Below, piece after piece: positions 10,229 through 17,793 of a stretch of DNA of 64,000 nt. Both the position numbers and the translations under genes were made by a program. Numbering within the stretch: position 1 is the stretch's first letter; each line of letters opens with the position of its first letter. This DNA is from Phyllobacteriaceae bacterium. GTDB taxonomy: Bacteria; Pseudomonadota; Alphaproteobacteria; Rhizobiales; Rhizobiaceae. Location of the stretch: NCBI GenBank assembly GCA_016711085.1, contig JADJTR010000001.1, positions 372,001-436,000 of the forward strand, written 5' to 3'. The notes beneath the pieces are model-generated. The model searched no databases, was not told the origin of the DNA, and saw only the letters and a list, made by a program, of their open reading frames with translations.

Positions 10229-11761
10229 TTTCTGGTTCATTGGCGCCCCCTGCGCCGCCAGCATTTCCTTCACCTTCGCCACCAGCCCGTTGACCGGCAC
10301 GCTGACCTGCGCCACGCGTGCGGCCCGCCATTCGGCGTTGGAGGCGATCGCCGCGGCTTGCGCGCGGCCCTCGATCAGATCCTTGACGATCACCACGCCC
10401 TCGGCCTGTTCGTTGGAGCCCTGGATGATGGCGAGCGGGCAGCCGCGCCGGTCGGCGTAGCGCAATTGCCGGGCGAAATCCTTCGGGTTGCCCTGGAACA
10501 TCTCGGCGCGGATTCCGGCGTTGCGCAAATCCTGGGTGAAGCGCTGATAGCGGCCGAGCGCCTCCGTGTCGCGGTCCATCACGGTCACCAGCACCGGGGC
10601 CTGGACCGTGTCGGCGTCGAGCTTGCCGAGGTTTTTCAGCGCCGTCATCAGCCGCGACACGCCGATGGAGAAGCCGGTCGCCGGCACGTCCTGCCCGGTG
10701 AAGCGCTTGACGAGGCCGTCATAGCGCCCGCCGCCGGCGACCGAGCCGAAGCGCACCGTCTCGCCATCCTCGTTGACGACCGGGAAGGTCAGCTCGCACT
10801 CGTAAACCGGACCGGTGTAATATTCGAGGCCGCGAACGACGGAGGGATCGATGCGGATGTGGTCGGGGCCGTAGCCTGCTTCGCGGACTAGCTTCCGTAT
10901 CTCTTCCAGTTCATCCAAGCCCAGTTCGATTTTAGCCGGCAGTTTCTCTAGCTTTGCCCACAAACGTAGATACTTTTTATACACCTTGATGGTCAGGGGC
11001 TTCCGCCACAGGTAACTTAAAATCCGGTGATACCCGGCGGCGACGCGCAACTGCGCTTCATCCAACCCCGCGCCCTTGGTAAAATCCCCGCTCTCGTCCC
11101 TGCGGCCTTCGCCCAGCAGAAGCCGAACACCTTCAACACCAAACTTGTCGAGCTTGTCGATGGCGCGCAGCACGGCGAGCTTCTGGCCCTCGTCGGTGAC
11201 GCCGATCGCCTCCATCACGCCGTCGAGCACCTTGCGGTTGTTGACGCGCACGACATAGTCGCCGCGCTTGATCCCCAGCGCCTCCATCGTGTCAGCCATC
11301 ATCATCGCCATTTCGGCGTCGGCGGCCACACCTGGCGCGCCCACCGTGTCGGCGTCGAACTGCATGAACTGGCGGAAGCGCCCCGGCCCCGGCTTCTCGT
11401 TGCGGAACACCCAGCCGGCCCTATAGGTGCGGTAGGGCAGGTTGATCGCCTGCATGTTTTCCGCCACGTGGCGGGCGAGCGGCGCGGTCAGATCGTAGCG
11501 CAGTGAGAGCCACTGCTCGTCGTCGTCGGCGAACGAAAACACGCCCTCGTTCGGCCGGTCCTGGTCGGGCAGAAACTTGCCGAGCGCGTCGGTGTATTCG
11601 ACCATCGGCGTCTCGACCGGATCGAAGCCGTAACGCTCGTAGACCTCGCGGATTTTCGCCATCATCGCATCCGCGGCGCGGATGTCGGCGGGCGAACGGT
11701 CGACGAAGCCGCGGGGCTGGCGGGCTTTGAGTTTCTGCGGCTTCTTCGGCTTGTCGGACAT
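10148..11761 (-). CDS. hisS: Histidyl-tRNA synthetase
   Basis: 537 residues from the ATG at 11761 (MSDKPKKPQKLKARQPRGF). It charges tRNA-His with histidine. Class II motifs are clear: YDLTAPLARHVAEN, GRFRQFMQFDADTVG and FGSVAGGGRYDGLV, plus the His-specific VRGLEYYTGPVYE. Two oddities: (1) codons covering about 10890-11045 encode a Lys/Tyr/Leu-rich stretch (IKVYKKYLRLWAKLEKL) unlike known relatives, with lower GC and rare TTA, CTA and ATA codons; (2) the last ~30 residues after MLAAQGAP read through a palindromic repeat (NQKHPLCPAGHLPTRGD). The frame is open far upstream of 11761, but that extension is repeat translation and is rejected. First gene of the hisS-DUF559-hisZ-hisG operon. Confidence 0.94.
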   Translation of the reverse strand: MSDKPKKPQKLKARQPRGFVDRSPADIRAADAMMAKIREVYERYGFDPVETPMVEYTDALGKFLPDQDRPNEGVFSFADDDEQWLSLRYDLTAPLARHVAENMQAINLPYRTYRAGWVFRNEKPGPGRFRQFMQFDADTVGAPGVAADAEMAMMMADTMEALGIKRGDYVVRVNNRKVLDGVMEAIGVTDEGQKLAVLRAIDKLDKFGVEGVRLLLGEGRRDESGDFTKGAGLDEAQLRVAAGYHRILSYLWRKPLTIKVYKKYLRLWAKLEKLPAKIELGLDELEEIRKLVREAGYGPDHIRIDPSVVRGLEYYTGPVYECELTFPVVNEDGETVRFGSVAGGGRYDGLVKRFTGQDVPATGFSIGVSRLMTALKNLGKLDADTVQAPVLVTVMDRDTEALGRYQRFTQDLRNAGIRAEMFQGNPKDFARQLRYADRRGCPLAIIQGSNEQAEGVVIVKDLIEGRAQAAAIASNAEWRAARVAQVSVPVNGLVAKVKEMLAAQGAPMNQKHPLCPAGHLPTRGDRMAPAFPHSGNS

Positions 11762-11845
11762 GGATTTTGCTTCCGGGAAAGGTCGCGCCCTCCCTATCCA
11801 AAGGGGGGGCGGGCGGCAAGGGCGGGCGGCGTGCAAGCTTCGCCG

Positions 11846-12005
11846 TCGCCACGCCCCGTTTCCGGTCTGGCTGTTGGAAGGCCCCTCCCGTCGCCTTCGG
11901 CGACACCCTCCCCACGAGGGGGAGGGAAAAGGGGCGTCAGGGAGACGGGCGGCCGAAGATCGCCTGTCTTTTATAGTATCCGCGACCTCGCGGCCGCCCG
12001 TCCGG
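11846..12005. repeat. Composite intergenic repeat, copy A, part 1
   Basis: 160 bases closely matching 35063-35228. It starts with TCGCCACGCCCCGTTTCCGG, includes a CGTCGCCTTCGGCGAC-type hairpin, and ends in a dyad whose 12-bp arms (GACGGGCGGCCG at 11944-11955 and its complement at 11991-12002) are perfect. The segment GAAGATCGCCTGTCTTTT just inside the left arm is identical in both copies. The mobile origin is unknown. Confidence 0.85.
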
Positions 12006-12111
12006 CTTCGCTTGCGGTTGCCGAGCCGCGGGAAGGATGCGCAAGGGCGAACCCTTGCCGCGCCGGCGGAGCCTTCCGTGTCGCCACGGACTTCGATCCG
12101 ACGCTGGCGGG

Positions 12112-12139
12112 CCCCCCCCCCCCCGGGGGGGGGGGGGGG
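12112..12139. repeat. C13-G15 homopolymer palindrome
   Basis: Thirteen C followed directly by fifteen G. A perfect self-complementary run of this kind is extremely prone to polymerase slippage and sequencing error, so its length should not be trusted. It lies in the intergenic block upstream of hisS. Confidence 0.8.
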
Positions 12140-12444
12140 CGGGGCGGAACCCCCCTCTGTCGGCTTTCGCCGACATCTCCCCCGCAAGGGGAGAGTGGGG
12201 AGAAACCATCCTGCCGCATGTCCCGCGTCTGACAGGCCGTCGATCGCATCCTGTCCTTTCGCCCCGCCGCCGCATGACCGAACGGAAGAGCTTATTCCTC
12301 GGCGCGGGTCCGGCGCCAAAGTCACCGCCCCGCCTTCGCCGGTCCGGGTCCGGTTCGGGCGGGAGCCGGTTCCCCCCGCACGCAACAGCCGGTACCGCCG
12401 CATGCTCCCTGCGGGAGAAACTGACACGGAGTATGGGGGAGGTT

Positions 12445-12509
12445 CGGAGAGGGTGGATAAATTGGCGAGGGCAATAGGGGAGCAGGGCGCTAAGGTATTG
12501 AAAAAGTTG
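12445..12509. repeat. Composite intergenic repeat, copy A, part 2
   Basis: 65 bases (beginning CGGAGAGGGTGG, ending GTATTGAAAAAGTTG) aligning without gaps to 35424-35488, with roughly three quarters of positions identical by eye. It follows part 1 at a similar distance and orientation in both loci. Confidence 0.75.
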
Positions 12510-12530
12510 AAAAACGGGCGCGGCACCCAC

Positions 12531-12578
12531 AATCTCCCCCCTTGAGGGGGAGATGGCCGGCAGGCCAGAGGGGTTGGT
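12531..12578. repeat. RIME-like palindromic unit
   Basis: A single arm related to the inverted repeat at 10.1 kb: AATCTCCCCCCTTGAGGGGG, then GGCCGGCAGGCC and AGAGGGG. It lies about 110 bases upstream of the small membrane protein gene. Confidence 0.75.
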
Positions 12579-12690
12579 TCCACTCATCGCCCCACCGATT
12601 TGCCCCCCGACCGCGCCCAAAGGTGAATTGCGGTCGGGCCGGACCGGCCTTAGGGGAACGCCAAGCCACAAATCGACAGGGAGAAGCCCC

Positions 12691-12864
12691 ATGAAAACCG
12701 TCCTCACGCTCATCGTCGGCATCGTCATCGGCTACGGCGTCTCCATGGTGCTGCCGGCCGACCAGTTGATGGCGAAGCTGATGAACATCGAAACGCCGGA
12801 CATGTCCGGCGGCCACGAACTCAACACCGACGCCGGCGCCAAGCCGGAAGCGCCGAAGCAGTAA
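12691..12864 (+). CDS. Small single-span membrane protein, unknown function
   Basis: 57 residues. One N-terminal hydrophobic segment (KTVLTLIVGIVIGYGVSMVL) is followed by a short polar tail rich in Glu, Asp, Pro and Lys ending KPEAPKQ. AGGGAG lies 7-12 bases before the ATG. The frame is open upstream but runs into repeat sequence, so the start at 12691 is preferred. I do not recognise the family. It could be an envelope-localised small protein with its tail in the periplasm or cytoplasm. It stands alone between the repeat block and a lipoprotein gene. Confidence 0.65.
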   Translation: MKTVLTLIVGIVIGYGVSMVLPADQLMAKLMNIETPDMSGGHELNTDAGAKPEAPKQ

Positions 12865-12948
12865 GACCGCCCGCCATCGTCGCGCCACACCTTCAGTCGT
12901 ACAAATTCGCCGCCGGATCCCTCGCGCCGGCGGAAAGGCCGGCGACGC

Positions 12949-13368
12949 ATGGCATCCTTCCGACTGGCGGCGATGGCCGCTATACTCGCGGTTTCGGCGG
13001 GCTGCACATCCGCTCCGGGCGAAGGGCCCGGCGTCGCCGGCCTCGGCCCCTATTGCGGCAAGGGCGACAAATCCTGGGTCGGCGCCTACACTATGCGTGG
13101 CGTGCCCGAGGTCGGCTCGCAGATGCGGCTCAACGCCGACGGCTCGTTCGATTTCTTCCTCGCCTACGGGGCGAACGACCAGTTCGGCAAGGGCTGCTGG
13201 ACGCAGACCGACCGGGTGATCGCGCTGTTTCCCGGCGGAAGCCGCACCATCGCGCCGGACCACACGCCCGACACGCGCGGCTTCACCGGAATCCTGCTGG
13301 AAAAGGACGGACGCGACCTGCTGTGGCGCATCGCCGGTTCGCACTATGTCGGGCGGTACGAAAAGTAG
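12949..13368 (+). CDS. Putative lipoprotein, unknown function
   Basis: 139 residues. The N-terminus has a short charged region, a hydrophobic core (LAAMAAILAVSAGC) and a lipobox with Cys at residue 19, so it should be lipid-anchored after signal peptidase II cleavage. The mature part is beta-rich, with a phrase (VGAYTMRGVPEVGSQMRLNA, DGSFDFFLAYG) reminiscent of small lipocalin-like or META-like folds, but I cannot assign a family. Two mature Cys (in YCGKG and KGCW) could form a disulfide. It lies 84 bases after the small membrane protein on the same strand. Confidence 0.65.
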   Translation: MASFRLAAMAAILAVSAGCTSAPGEGPGVAGLGPYCGKGDKSWVGAYTMRGVPEVGSQMRLNADGSFDFFLAYGANDQFGKGCWTQTDRVIALFPGGSRTIAPDHTPDTRGFTGILLEKDGRDLLWRIAGSHYVGRYEK

Positions 13369-13437
13369 CAGGCGTCCGGACCACTGGACAGCCCCGCGCT
13401 TCGCGATAAGGTTGTGGCCGCAACGACGGACCGCGCT

Positions 13438-14319
13438 ATGAAATTCCCGCTCGGATACGCCATCGCCGGATTTTCCGCCCTTGTCTGGGGCGGGCTCGGC
13501 CTGTGGGCGTGGACGGCCATTCCCGCCAATTTCCTCTCCGCCACATGCGAGGCCGAAGGTTGCGATCCGATCGCCGTCAAACTCGCCGGCAGCGGCGAGC
13601 TGGCGACGCGCAAGATCGGCGTCTCGATGCTCGTCAGAATTGCCAACGCGCCTGAAACCGGCGAGGAAGGGGCGGCCCGCGCCTGGCTGGAGCTCGCCCG
13701 CCTCGCCGAGGCGAATCCGGCGATTCTCGACGATATCGACGATGAGTCGACGGTGTTCACGCTTTACGAACTCGCAACCGATTTGGGCAGCGCCGAAGCC
13801 GCCGTCTGGCTCGACACCCATGTCGAGCCGCAAAAGCAATGGGGGGGCGCCCACGGCAATTGGGAGGCGGCGTTCAACGCCTTCCAGCGCCATCCAACCT
13901 GCTACATCACCTCCGGCGATGCCGATGTGCTGGGTGACGACGAGCCGCGCGGCCCGAACATGGTCTTTTTCACCATCTCGCCGGACTGGGGCATCCCGCA
14001 GATGCAATATTCGGCCGGCTACGCGCTCGCCGAATCCCCCGCACCCTCGCTGGCGTTTTATGGACCGGACAGTCAGGTGCTGGGCGAAACCGTCGAGGGG
14101 CGGGTCTCCACGCCGGAAGAGGGTTACATCCTGTTTGGCGACAACGATCCCGCCTTGCTGGCCCGCGCCGCCGGCGCGGCCATGGCGACGGTGCAGTTCA
14201 CCCGCGCCGATGGCTCGGTCATCATCGACCGCATCCCGCTCGACGGGATCGCCGAGGCGGCGCGCGACATGGTTTCGCTGTGCGGCGCCCCGCAGGCGAT
14301 CCTGGCGGAATTGCCGTAG
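13438..14319 (+). CDS. Membrane-anchored periplasmic protein, unknown function
   Basis: 293 residues from ATG 13438; an in-frame GTG at 13414 is an alternative. One N-terminal transmembrane anchor or signal (LGYAIAGFSALVWGGLGLWAW) precedes a region rich in Ala, Glu and Leu (about 60-140) that looks like short helical repeats, then a beta-rich C-terminal part. The C-terminal segment GSVIIDRIPLDGIAEAA followed by a conserved-looking Cys weakly resembles the end of invasion-associated-locus-B proteins. That resemblance is not strong enough for an assignment. It shares orientation with the lipoprotein gene upstream and the toxin-like gene downstream. Confidence 0.55.
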   Translation: MKFPLGYAIAGFSALVWGGLGLWAWTAIPANFLSATCEAEGCDPIAVKLAGSGELATRKIGVSMLVRIANAPETGEEGAARAWLELARLAEANPAILDDIDDESTVFTLYELATDLGSAEAAVWLDTHVEPQKQWGGAHGNWEAAFNAFQRHPTCYITSGDADVLGDDEPRGPNMVFFTISPDWGIPQMQYSAGYALAESPAPSLAFYGPDSQVLGETVEGRVSTPEEGYILFGDNDPALLARAAGAAMATVQFTRADGSVIIDRIPLDGIAEAARDMVSLCGAPQAILAELP

Positions 14320-14447
14320 GGCGTGGACGGAATTTTGCCGGAAAATGAATTAGCGAGACGGAATCAAGCGGTTGCGGGAATACGCGGCCGCGTTTTGTTC
14401 ACGTGGCTACGGCCTCCCTGATCAGGGCGCTCTGAAAGGAGCGCTTC

Positions 14448-15185
14448 ATGGATCTTCCGGAATTCGCCGCCCACCGCCTGCGCGCCGCGCTTGTCGGCCT
14501 GAACTTCATTCTGACCGGCCGGCGTTTCGCGGCGCTCGCCGCCAAGGCCAATTTCAACCCCGGCCAACCGCGCGTGCCGCGCGGCAACGCCGACGGCGGG
14601 CGTTGGACCAAGGTTCCCGGCGGCTTGCCGGTTGTCCGCGTGCAAGCCGGTCCACGCAACCCGGGTCGAGGGCGCGGCGGTCCGATCCGACCCGGTGCGC
14701 GGCTGGAAAACCCGTCGCCGGCGCAACTGGCGCGCCTCGAAGCAAGCCGCCTCGCCATGAACCGGGCGCTCGGGCAGGTGCGCGAGGTCGATCCGCGCTG
14801 GAAGCCGACACCGCAGATCTACGAAACCGTCGAGGGCGAGATCGCCGCCGCCGATGCGGTGAGGCGGGAAGCGGAGGCGTGGTTGCGCGAATTGGCGCGG
14901 CGCGGATTCGGTCCGGGACCCAATGCGGTCGATTGGTTGCCCGCGCGGGGTCCGGGACGCGACTTTCGGAAAAGCGAACGCGACGAAATCAACCGCATCG
15001 GCCGGAAATACGGTTGCCACACCTGCGGCACGAAAAATCCGGGGACGCCGAGCGGCAATTTCGTCATCGATCACCAATTGCCGGCCCGATGGGCGCTCGA
15101 ACCCTACCGCCTCTACCCGCAATGCGCCCTGTGCAGTTGGCGTCAGGGCGGCTATGTTCGATCCATGCTTCGGAGAGAAGAATGA
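14448..15185 (+). CDS. Putative HNH/treble-clef nuclease toxin
   Basis: 245 residues. The C-terminal 60 residues hold two CxxC pairs (C190/C193 and C226/C229) flanking a DHQ motif (D208-H209-Q210), in the order GCHTCGTKNPGTPSGNF, IDHQLP, RLYPQCALCSWRQGG. This is the layout of treble-clef HNH-type nuclease domains at the ends of polymorphic toxins. The N-terminal half is Pro/Gly/Arg-rich and includes NPGQPRVPRGNADGGRWT (37-54), a linker motif I recall from many alphaproteobacterial phage-like or toxin-like proteins. A helical region spans about 90-155. There is no signal peptide. AAAGGAG sits 6 bases before the ATG. The stop overlaps the next gene by 4 bases, as expected for a toxin with its immunity gene. 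Toxin activity is inferred. Confidence 0.55.
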   Translation: MDLPEFAAHRLRAALVGLNFILTGRRFAALAAKANFNPGQPRVPRGNADGGRWTKVPGGLPVVRVQAGPRNPGRGRGGPIRPGARLENPSPAQLARLEASRLAMNRALGQVREVDPRWKPTPQIYETVEGEIAAADAVRREAEAWLRELARRGFGPGPNAVDWLPARGPGRDFRKSERDEINRIGRKYGCHTCGTKNPGTPSGNFVIDHQLPARWALEPYRLYPQCALCSWRQGGYVRSMLRREE

Positions 15186-15550
15186 CACCCATTCGGCTCA
15201 ATTACCATGCGCGTAACGGCCTGATTTTTTTCAGAGATGAAAGAATGACTGCCACCCCCGAAATATGGAACCCAGACGGCGTATGGCGCAATGAAACCTG
15301 CCTTGCCGCCGGTTGCCTTCCCGACAGCGAAGGGCCGACCATGATCGTCGTCGCGGATGCCGCCGAAGCGCCCAAAACCAACCACCTCCTTTTCGACGGC
15401 GAAATCGATTTTCCGAGCGGCTTTGCGGTGATCGACACTGTGCTCGACGACGTCATCTGCGAGTTCCCGGTGGCGCCGGGTCGACATCGCGTCCGGCTGT
15501 GGACCGATGGTCACAAGTGTACGGAAATCCTCGTCTTCGGCCTGGATTGA
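15182..15550 (+). CDS. Candidate immunity protein
   Basis: 122 residues if translation starts at the ATG overlapping the preceding stop (ATGA); an internal ATG at 15245 would give 101. It is acidic, small and predicted beta-rich, with alternating hydrophobic strands such as EIDFPSGFAVIDTVLDDVIC and a terminal RVRLWTDGHKCTEILVFGLD. I do not recognise the family. Small size, acidity and tight translational coupling to a basic nuclease-like protein are what an inhibitor would show. No secretion genes lie nearby, so the pair may be an orphan module. Confidence 0.5.
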   Translation: MTPIRLNYHARNGLIFFRDERMTATPEIWNPDGVWRNETCLAAGCLPDSEGPTMIVVADAAEAPKTNHLLFDGEIDFPSGFAVIDTVLDDVICEFPVAPGRHRVRLWTDGHKCTEILVFGLD

Positions 15551-15564
15551 GCCTGGCGGCGTCG

Positions 15565-16212
15565 TCAGCCGCTCCGCGACGGCCTCTTGAACGCCCGCCG
15601 CGCCTTTTCCACTTCGGCCCGGCATTTGCAGCCCTCGACATGGTCGTTGACGAGTCCCATCGCCTGGGCGAAGGCGTAGATGGTTGTTGGGCCGACGAAA
15701 CTCCAGCCGCGTTTTTTCAGATCCTTCGAGATGCGGACCGATGCCGGCGTCGTCGGGTTGGCGACGATCGCCGCCCAGGTGACGGGCGAGGGGCGCTCCT
15801 CCGGCTTCGGCTCGAACGACCAGAAATAAGCGGCGAGCGTGCCGAACTCCGTGCGCAATTCCAGCGCCCGCCTTGCGTTGTTGATGGTCGAGACGATCTT
15901 GCCGCGATGGCGCACGATGCCCTTGTCGGCGAGCAGGCGCGTGATGTCGGCGTCCGTGTATTTCGCCACCTTTTCGAAATCGAATCCGTCGAAAGCGGCG
16001 CGGAAATTGTCGCGCTTGCGCAGAATCGTCAGCCACGACAGGCCGGACTGGAAGCCCTCAAGGCAAATCTTCTCGAACAGGCGGATGTCGTCGGCGACCG
16101 GCCGGCCCCATTCGGTATCGTGATAGCGGGCGTAATCGGGCAGGCCGCCATGCCAGGCGCAGCTTTTCGTCCCGTCGTTCGCCTCGATCAGGCCGTCTGC
16201 GGCAAACGCCAT
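15565..16212 (-). CDS. tag: DNA-3-methyladenine glycosylase I
   Basis: 215 residues. Excises 3-methyladenine from alkylated DNA, starting base excision repair. SCAWHGG then YHDTEWGRPV near the N-terminus, the helix-hairpin-helix region FEKICLEGFQSGLSWLTILRKR, and FVGPTTIYAFAQAMGLVNDH are family signatures. The zinc-snap ligands of the E. coli enzyme (Cys4, His17, His175, Cys179) have matching positions here: C18, H31 and the H-x3-C of DHVEGC. The last ~15 residues form a basic tail. It is convergent with the toxin/immunity pair and divergent from the L,D-transpeptidase gene. Confidence 0.95.
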   Translation of the reverse strand: MAFAADGLIEANDGTKSCAWHGGLPDYARYHDTEWGRPVADDIRLFEKICLEGFQSGLSWLTILRKRDNFRAAFDGFDFEKVAKYTDADITRLLADKGIVRHRGKIVSTINNARRALELRTEFGTLAAYFWSFEPKPEERPSPVTWAAIVANPTTPASVRISKDLKKRGWSFVGPTTIYAFAQAMGLVNDHVEGCKCRAEVEKARRAFKRPSRSG

Positions 16213-16422
16213 GACGGACTCCCCTTCTTTACGCGGCGTTTACCGCGTTCCTTTGCCGACAAGTAACCGTACCGAAAGGTTTACGCGATGCGCCGCCTTT
16301 TACGCATTCCGATTCACCTTTTCGTTTGTGAATGCGCGCCATTGATGCGGTCAAGCCGGACAGGCGACCGCTGATGACGGGGTCTGTCAGGAGCCTCGGA
16401 CGGTCAGTTGAGAGTACGTCAG

Positions 16423-17178
16423 ATGAAATCACCCCTTTTGCTCGCCCTTGCCTTGTCGCTTGCCGCCACCGCCGCGCCGGCCTCCGAGCGCTACGGCAAT
16501 CCGCCGCCGCTCGTCGTCAGCCCCGATCTCTCCGCACCCTGGGTGCTGCAATTGCGCGCCGGGCCGAACGGCGCCTCGAACAAGGTGGTCATCGCGCCGC
16601 GCGTGTTGCCGCGCGCCATCCGCAAGAACAAGCCGCAGGCGCTGGGCCAGGCTCCGCGTCGCGGCGTCGAACCGGTGCAGACCGCTTCAGTGGTGCGGCC
16701 CGAACCGCAGGTGCGCCAAATGGACCCGCGTTTCCTGCCACAGACGGTCGACTATTCCGGACCGCAAAAGCCGGGCACGATCGTCATCGATACGTCCAGC
16801 AAGTTTCTCTATCTCGTCGAAGCCGGCGGCCAGGCCCGTCGCTACGGCGTCGGCGTCGGCAAGGAAGGCTTCGTCTGGACCGGCACGCAGAAGATTTCGC
16901 GCAAGGCCGAATGGCCGGATTGGCGGCCGCCGGCGGAAATGATCGCGGGCGAACGCGCCAAGGGCCGCGTCCTGCCGGTCCACATGGCCGGCGGCGAGGA
17001 CAATCCGCTTGGCGCCCGCGCCATGTATCTCGGTTCGACGCTCTACCGTATCCATGGCACCAACGCGCCATGGACGATCGGCGGCAACGTCTCGTCGGGC
17101 TGCATCCGTATGCGCAACGAGGATGTTTCCGATCTCTACGATCGGGTCAAAATCGGCACGACGGTGGTCGTGCAGTAA
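16423..17178 (+). CDS. L,D-transpeptidase (YkuD domain)
   Basis: 251 residues with a signal peptide (KSPLLLALALSLAATAAPAS). The YkuD catalytic domain occupies about 125-251. It opens with GTIVIDTSSKFLYLV and holds the active-site motif HGTNAPWTIGGNVSSGCIRM, where the His and the Cys are catalytic. Such enzymes make 3-3 peptidoglycan cross-links or tether outer membrane proteins to peptidoglycan, both prominent in Hyphomicrobiales. The segment between signal and domain is Pro/Arg-rich and probably flexible. The ATG at 16423 places the signal correctly. Many paralogues per genome are usual, so the exact role is open. Confidence 0.92.
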   Translation: MKSPLLLALALSLAATAAPASERYGNPPPLVVSPDLSAPWVLQLRAGPNGASNKVVIAPRVLPRAIRKNKPQALGQAPRRGVEPVQTASVVRPEPQVRQMDPRFLPQTVDYSGPQKPGTIVIDTSSKFLYLVEAGGQARRYGVGVGKEGFVWTGTQKISRKAEWPDWRPPAEMIAGERAKGRVLPVHMAGGEDNPLGARAMYLGSTLYRIHGTNAPWTIGGNVSSGCIRMRNEDVSDLYDRVKIGTTVVVQ

Positions 17179-17238
17179 TCCCGGAAGGGGGGCGCGGGCG
17201 GCGTCCGGGGGAACACGGATACAAGCCGTTCGCTCATC

Positions 17239-17278
17239 AAGGGGATGGCGCGCTTTCGGGCCGCGCCGTCCCCTTTTT
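17239..17278. terminator. Bidirectional terminator between L,D-transpeptidase and tadA
   Basis: Stem AAGGGGATGGCGCG / CGCGCCGTCCCCTT (one G-U pair) with T residues on the plus-strand side and A residues upstream. It sits between two convergent genes and touches the tadA stop codon. Confidence 0.85.
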
Positions 17279-17730
17279 CATTTGTCGCGGCGCGCGGCGA
17301 AAAAGTCCCTGATTAGGGCCACGCCGCGCGCTTCCTGCAGGCCGGGATAGATTTCCGGCGCGTGGTGGCAGGTTTCTTGCGCAAAGAAGCGGCCGCCATG
17401 CAGCACGCCGCCGGCCTTCGCATCGGAGGCGGCGAAATACAGCCGGCGGATGCGGGCGAACGAGATCGCCGCCGCGCACATGGCGCAGGGTTCCAGCGTC
17501 ACATAAAGATCGGCGTCGGCGAGGCGCTCGGACCCCTGAATGGCGCAGGCTTCGCGGATCGCCAGCATTTCGGCATGCGCCGTCGGGTCGTTGAATTCGC
17601 GCGTGCGGTTGCCGGCTTGCGCGACAATGCGGCCGCCGGAGACCACTATGGCGCCGACGGGAACTTCGCCGCGTTTGCCGGCCTCTTGCGCCGCGTCGAA
17701 GGCGGCATCCATGTATCGCGCACCGTTCAT
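17278..17730 (-). CDS. tadA: tRNA adenosine(34) deaminase TadA
   Basis: 150 residues. Deaminates A34 of tRNA-Arg(ACG) to inosine. Zinc and catalytic motifs are intact: H52-A-E54 (TAHAEMLAIREAC) and PCAMC (82-85) in TLEPCAMCAAAISFARI. The ATG at 17730 gives the normal family length. The gene is divergent from the pseudouridine synthase gene, so two RNA-modification genes share a 63-base promoter region, and rsmD lies just beyond. Confidence 0.96.
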   Translation of the reverse strand: MNGARYMDAAFDAAQEAGKRGEVPVGAIVVSGGRIVAQAGNRTREFNDPTAHAEMLAIREACAIQGSERLADADLYVTLEPCAMCAAAISFARIRRLYFAASDAKAGGVLHGGRFFAQETCHHAPEIYPGLQEARGVALIRDFFAARRDK

Positions 17731-17793
17731 GTCGCATTTCGCTCGCAAGCCGGCACCCGCTTTGATAGGGAACCGCGCGAAAGGCAATATCCC

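Larger units (their letters stand above)
11762..12690. other. Repeat-rich intergenic block I
   Basis: About 930 bases upstream of hisS with no credible gene. It holds several palindromic repeats (listed separately), a long C/G homopolymer palindrome, and two segments shared with the block at 34.9-35.5 kb. Long reading frames here on both strands are by-products of repeats and high GC. Confidence 0.75.

Noticed and set aside
11762..12583. Long N-terminal extension of the hisS reading frame
   Set aside because: It is translated repeat sequence, including the C/G homopolymer; the family N-terminus and start are at 11761.
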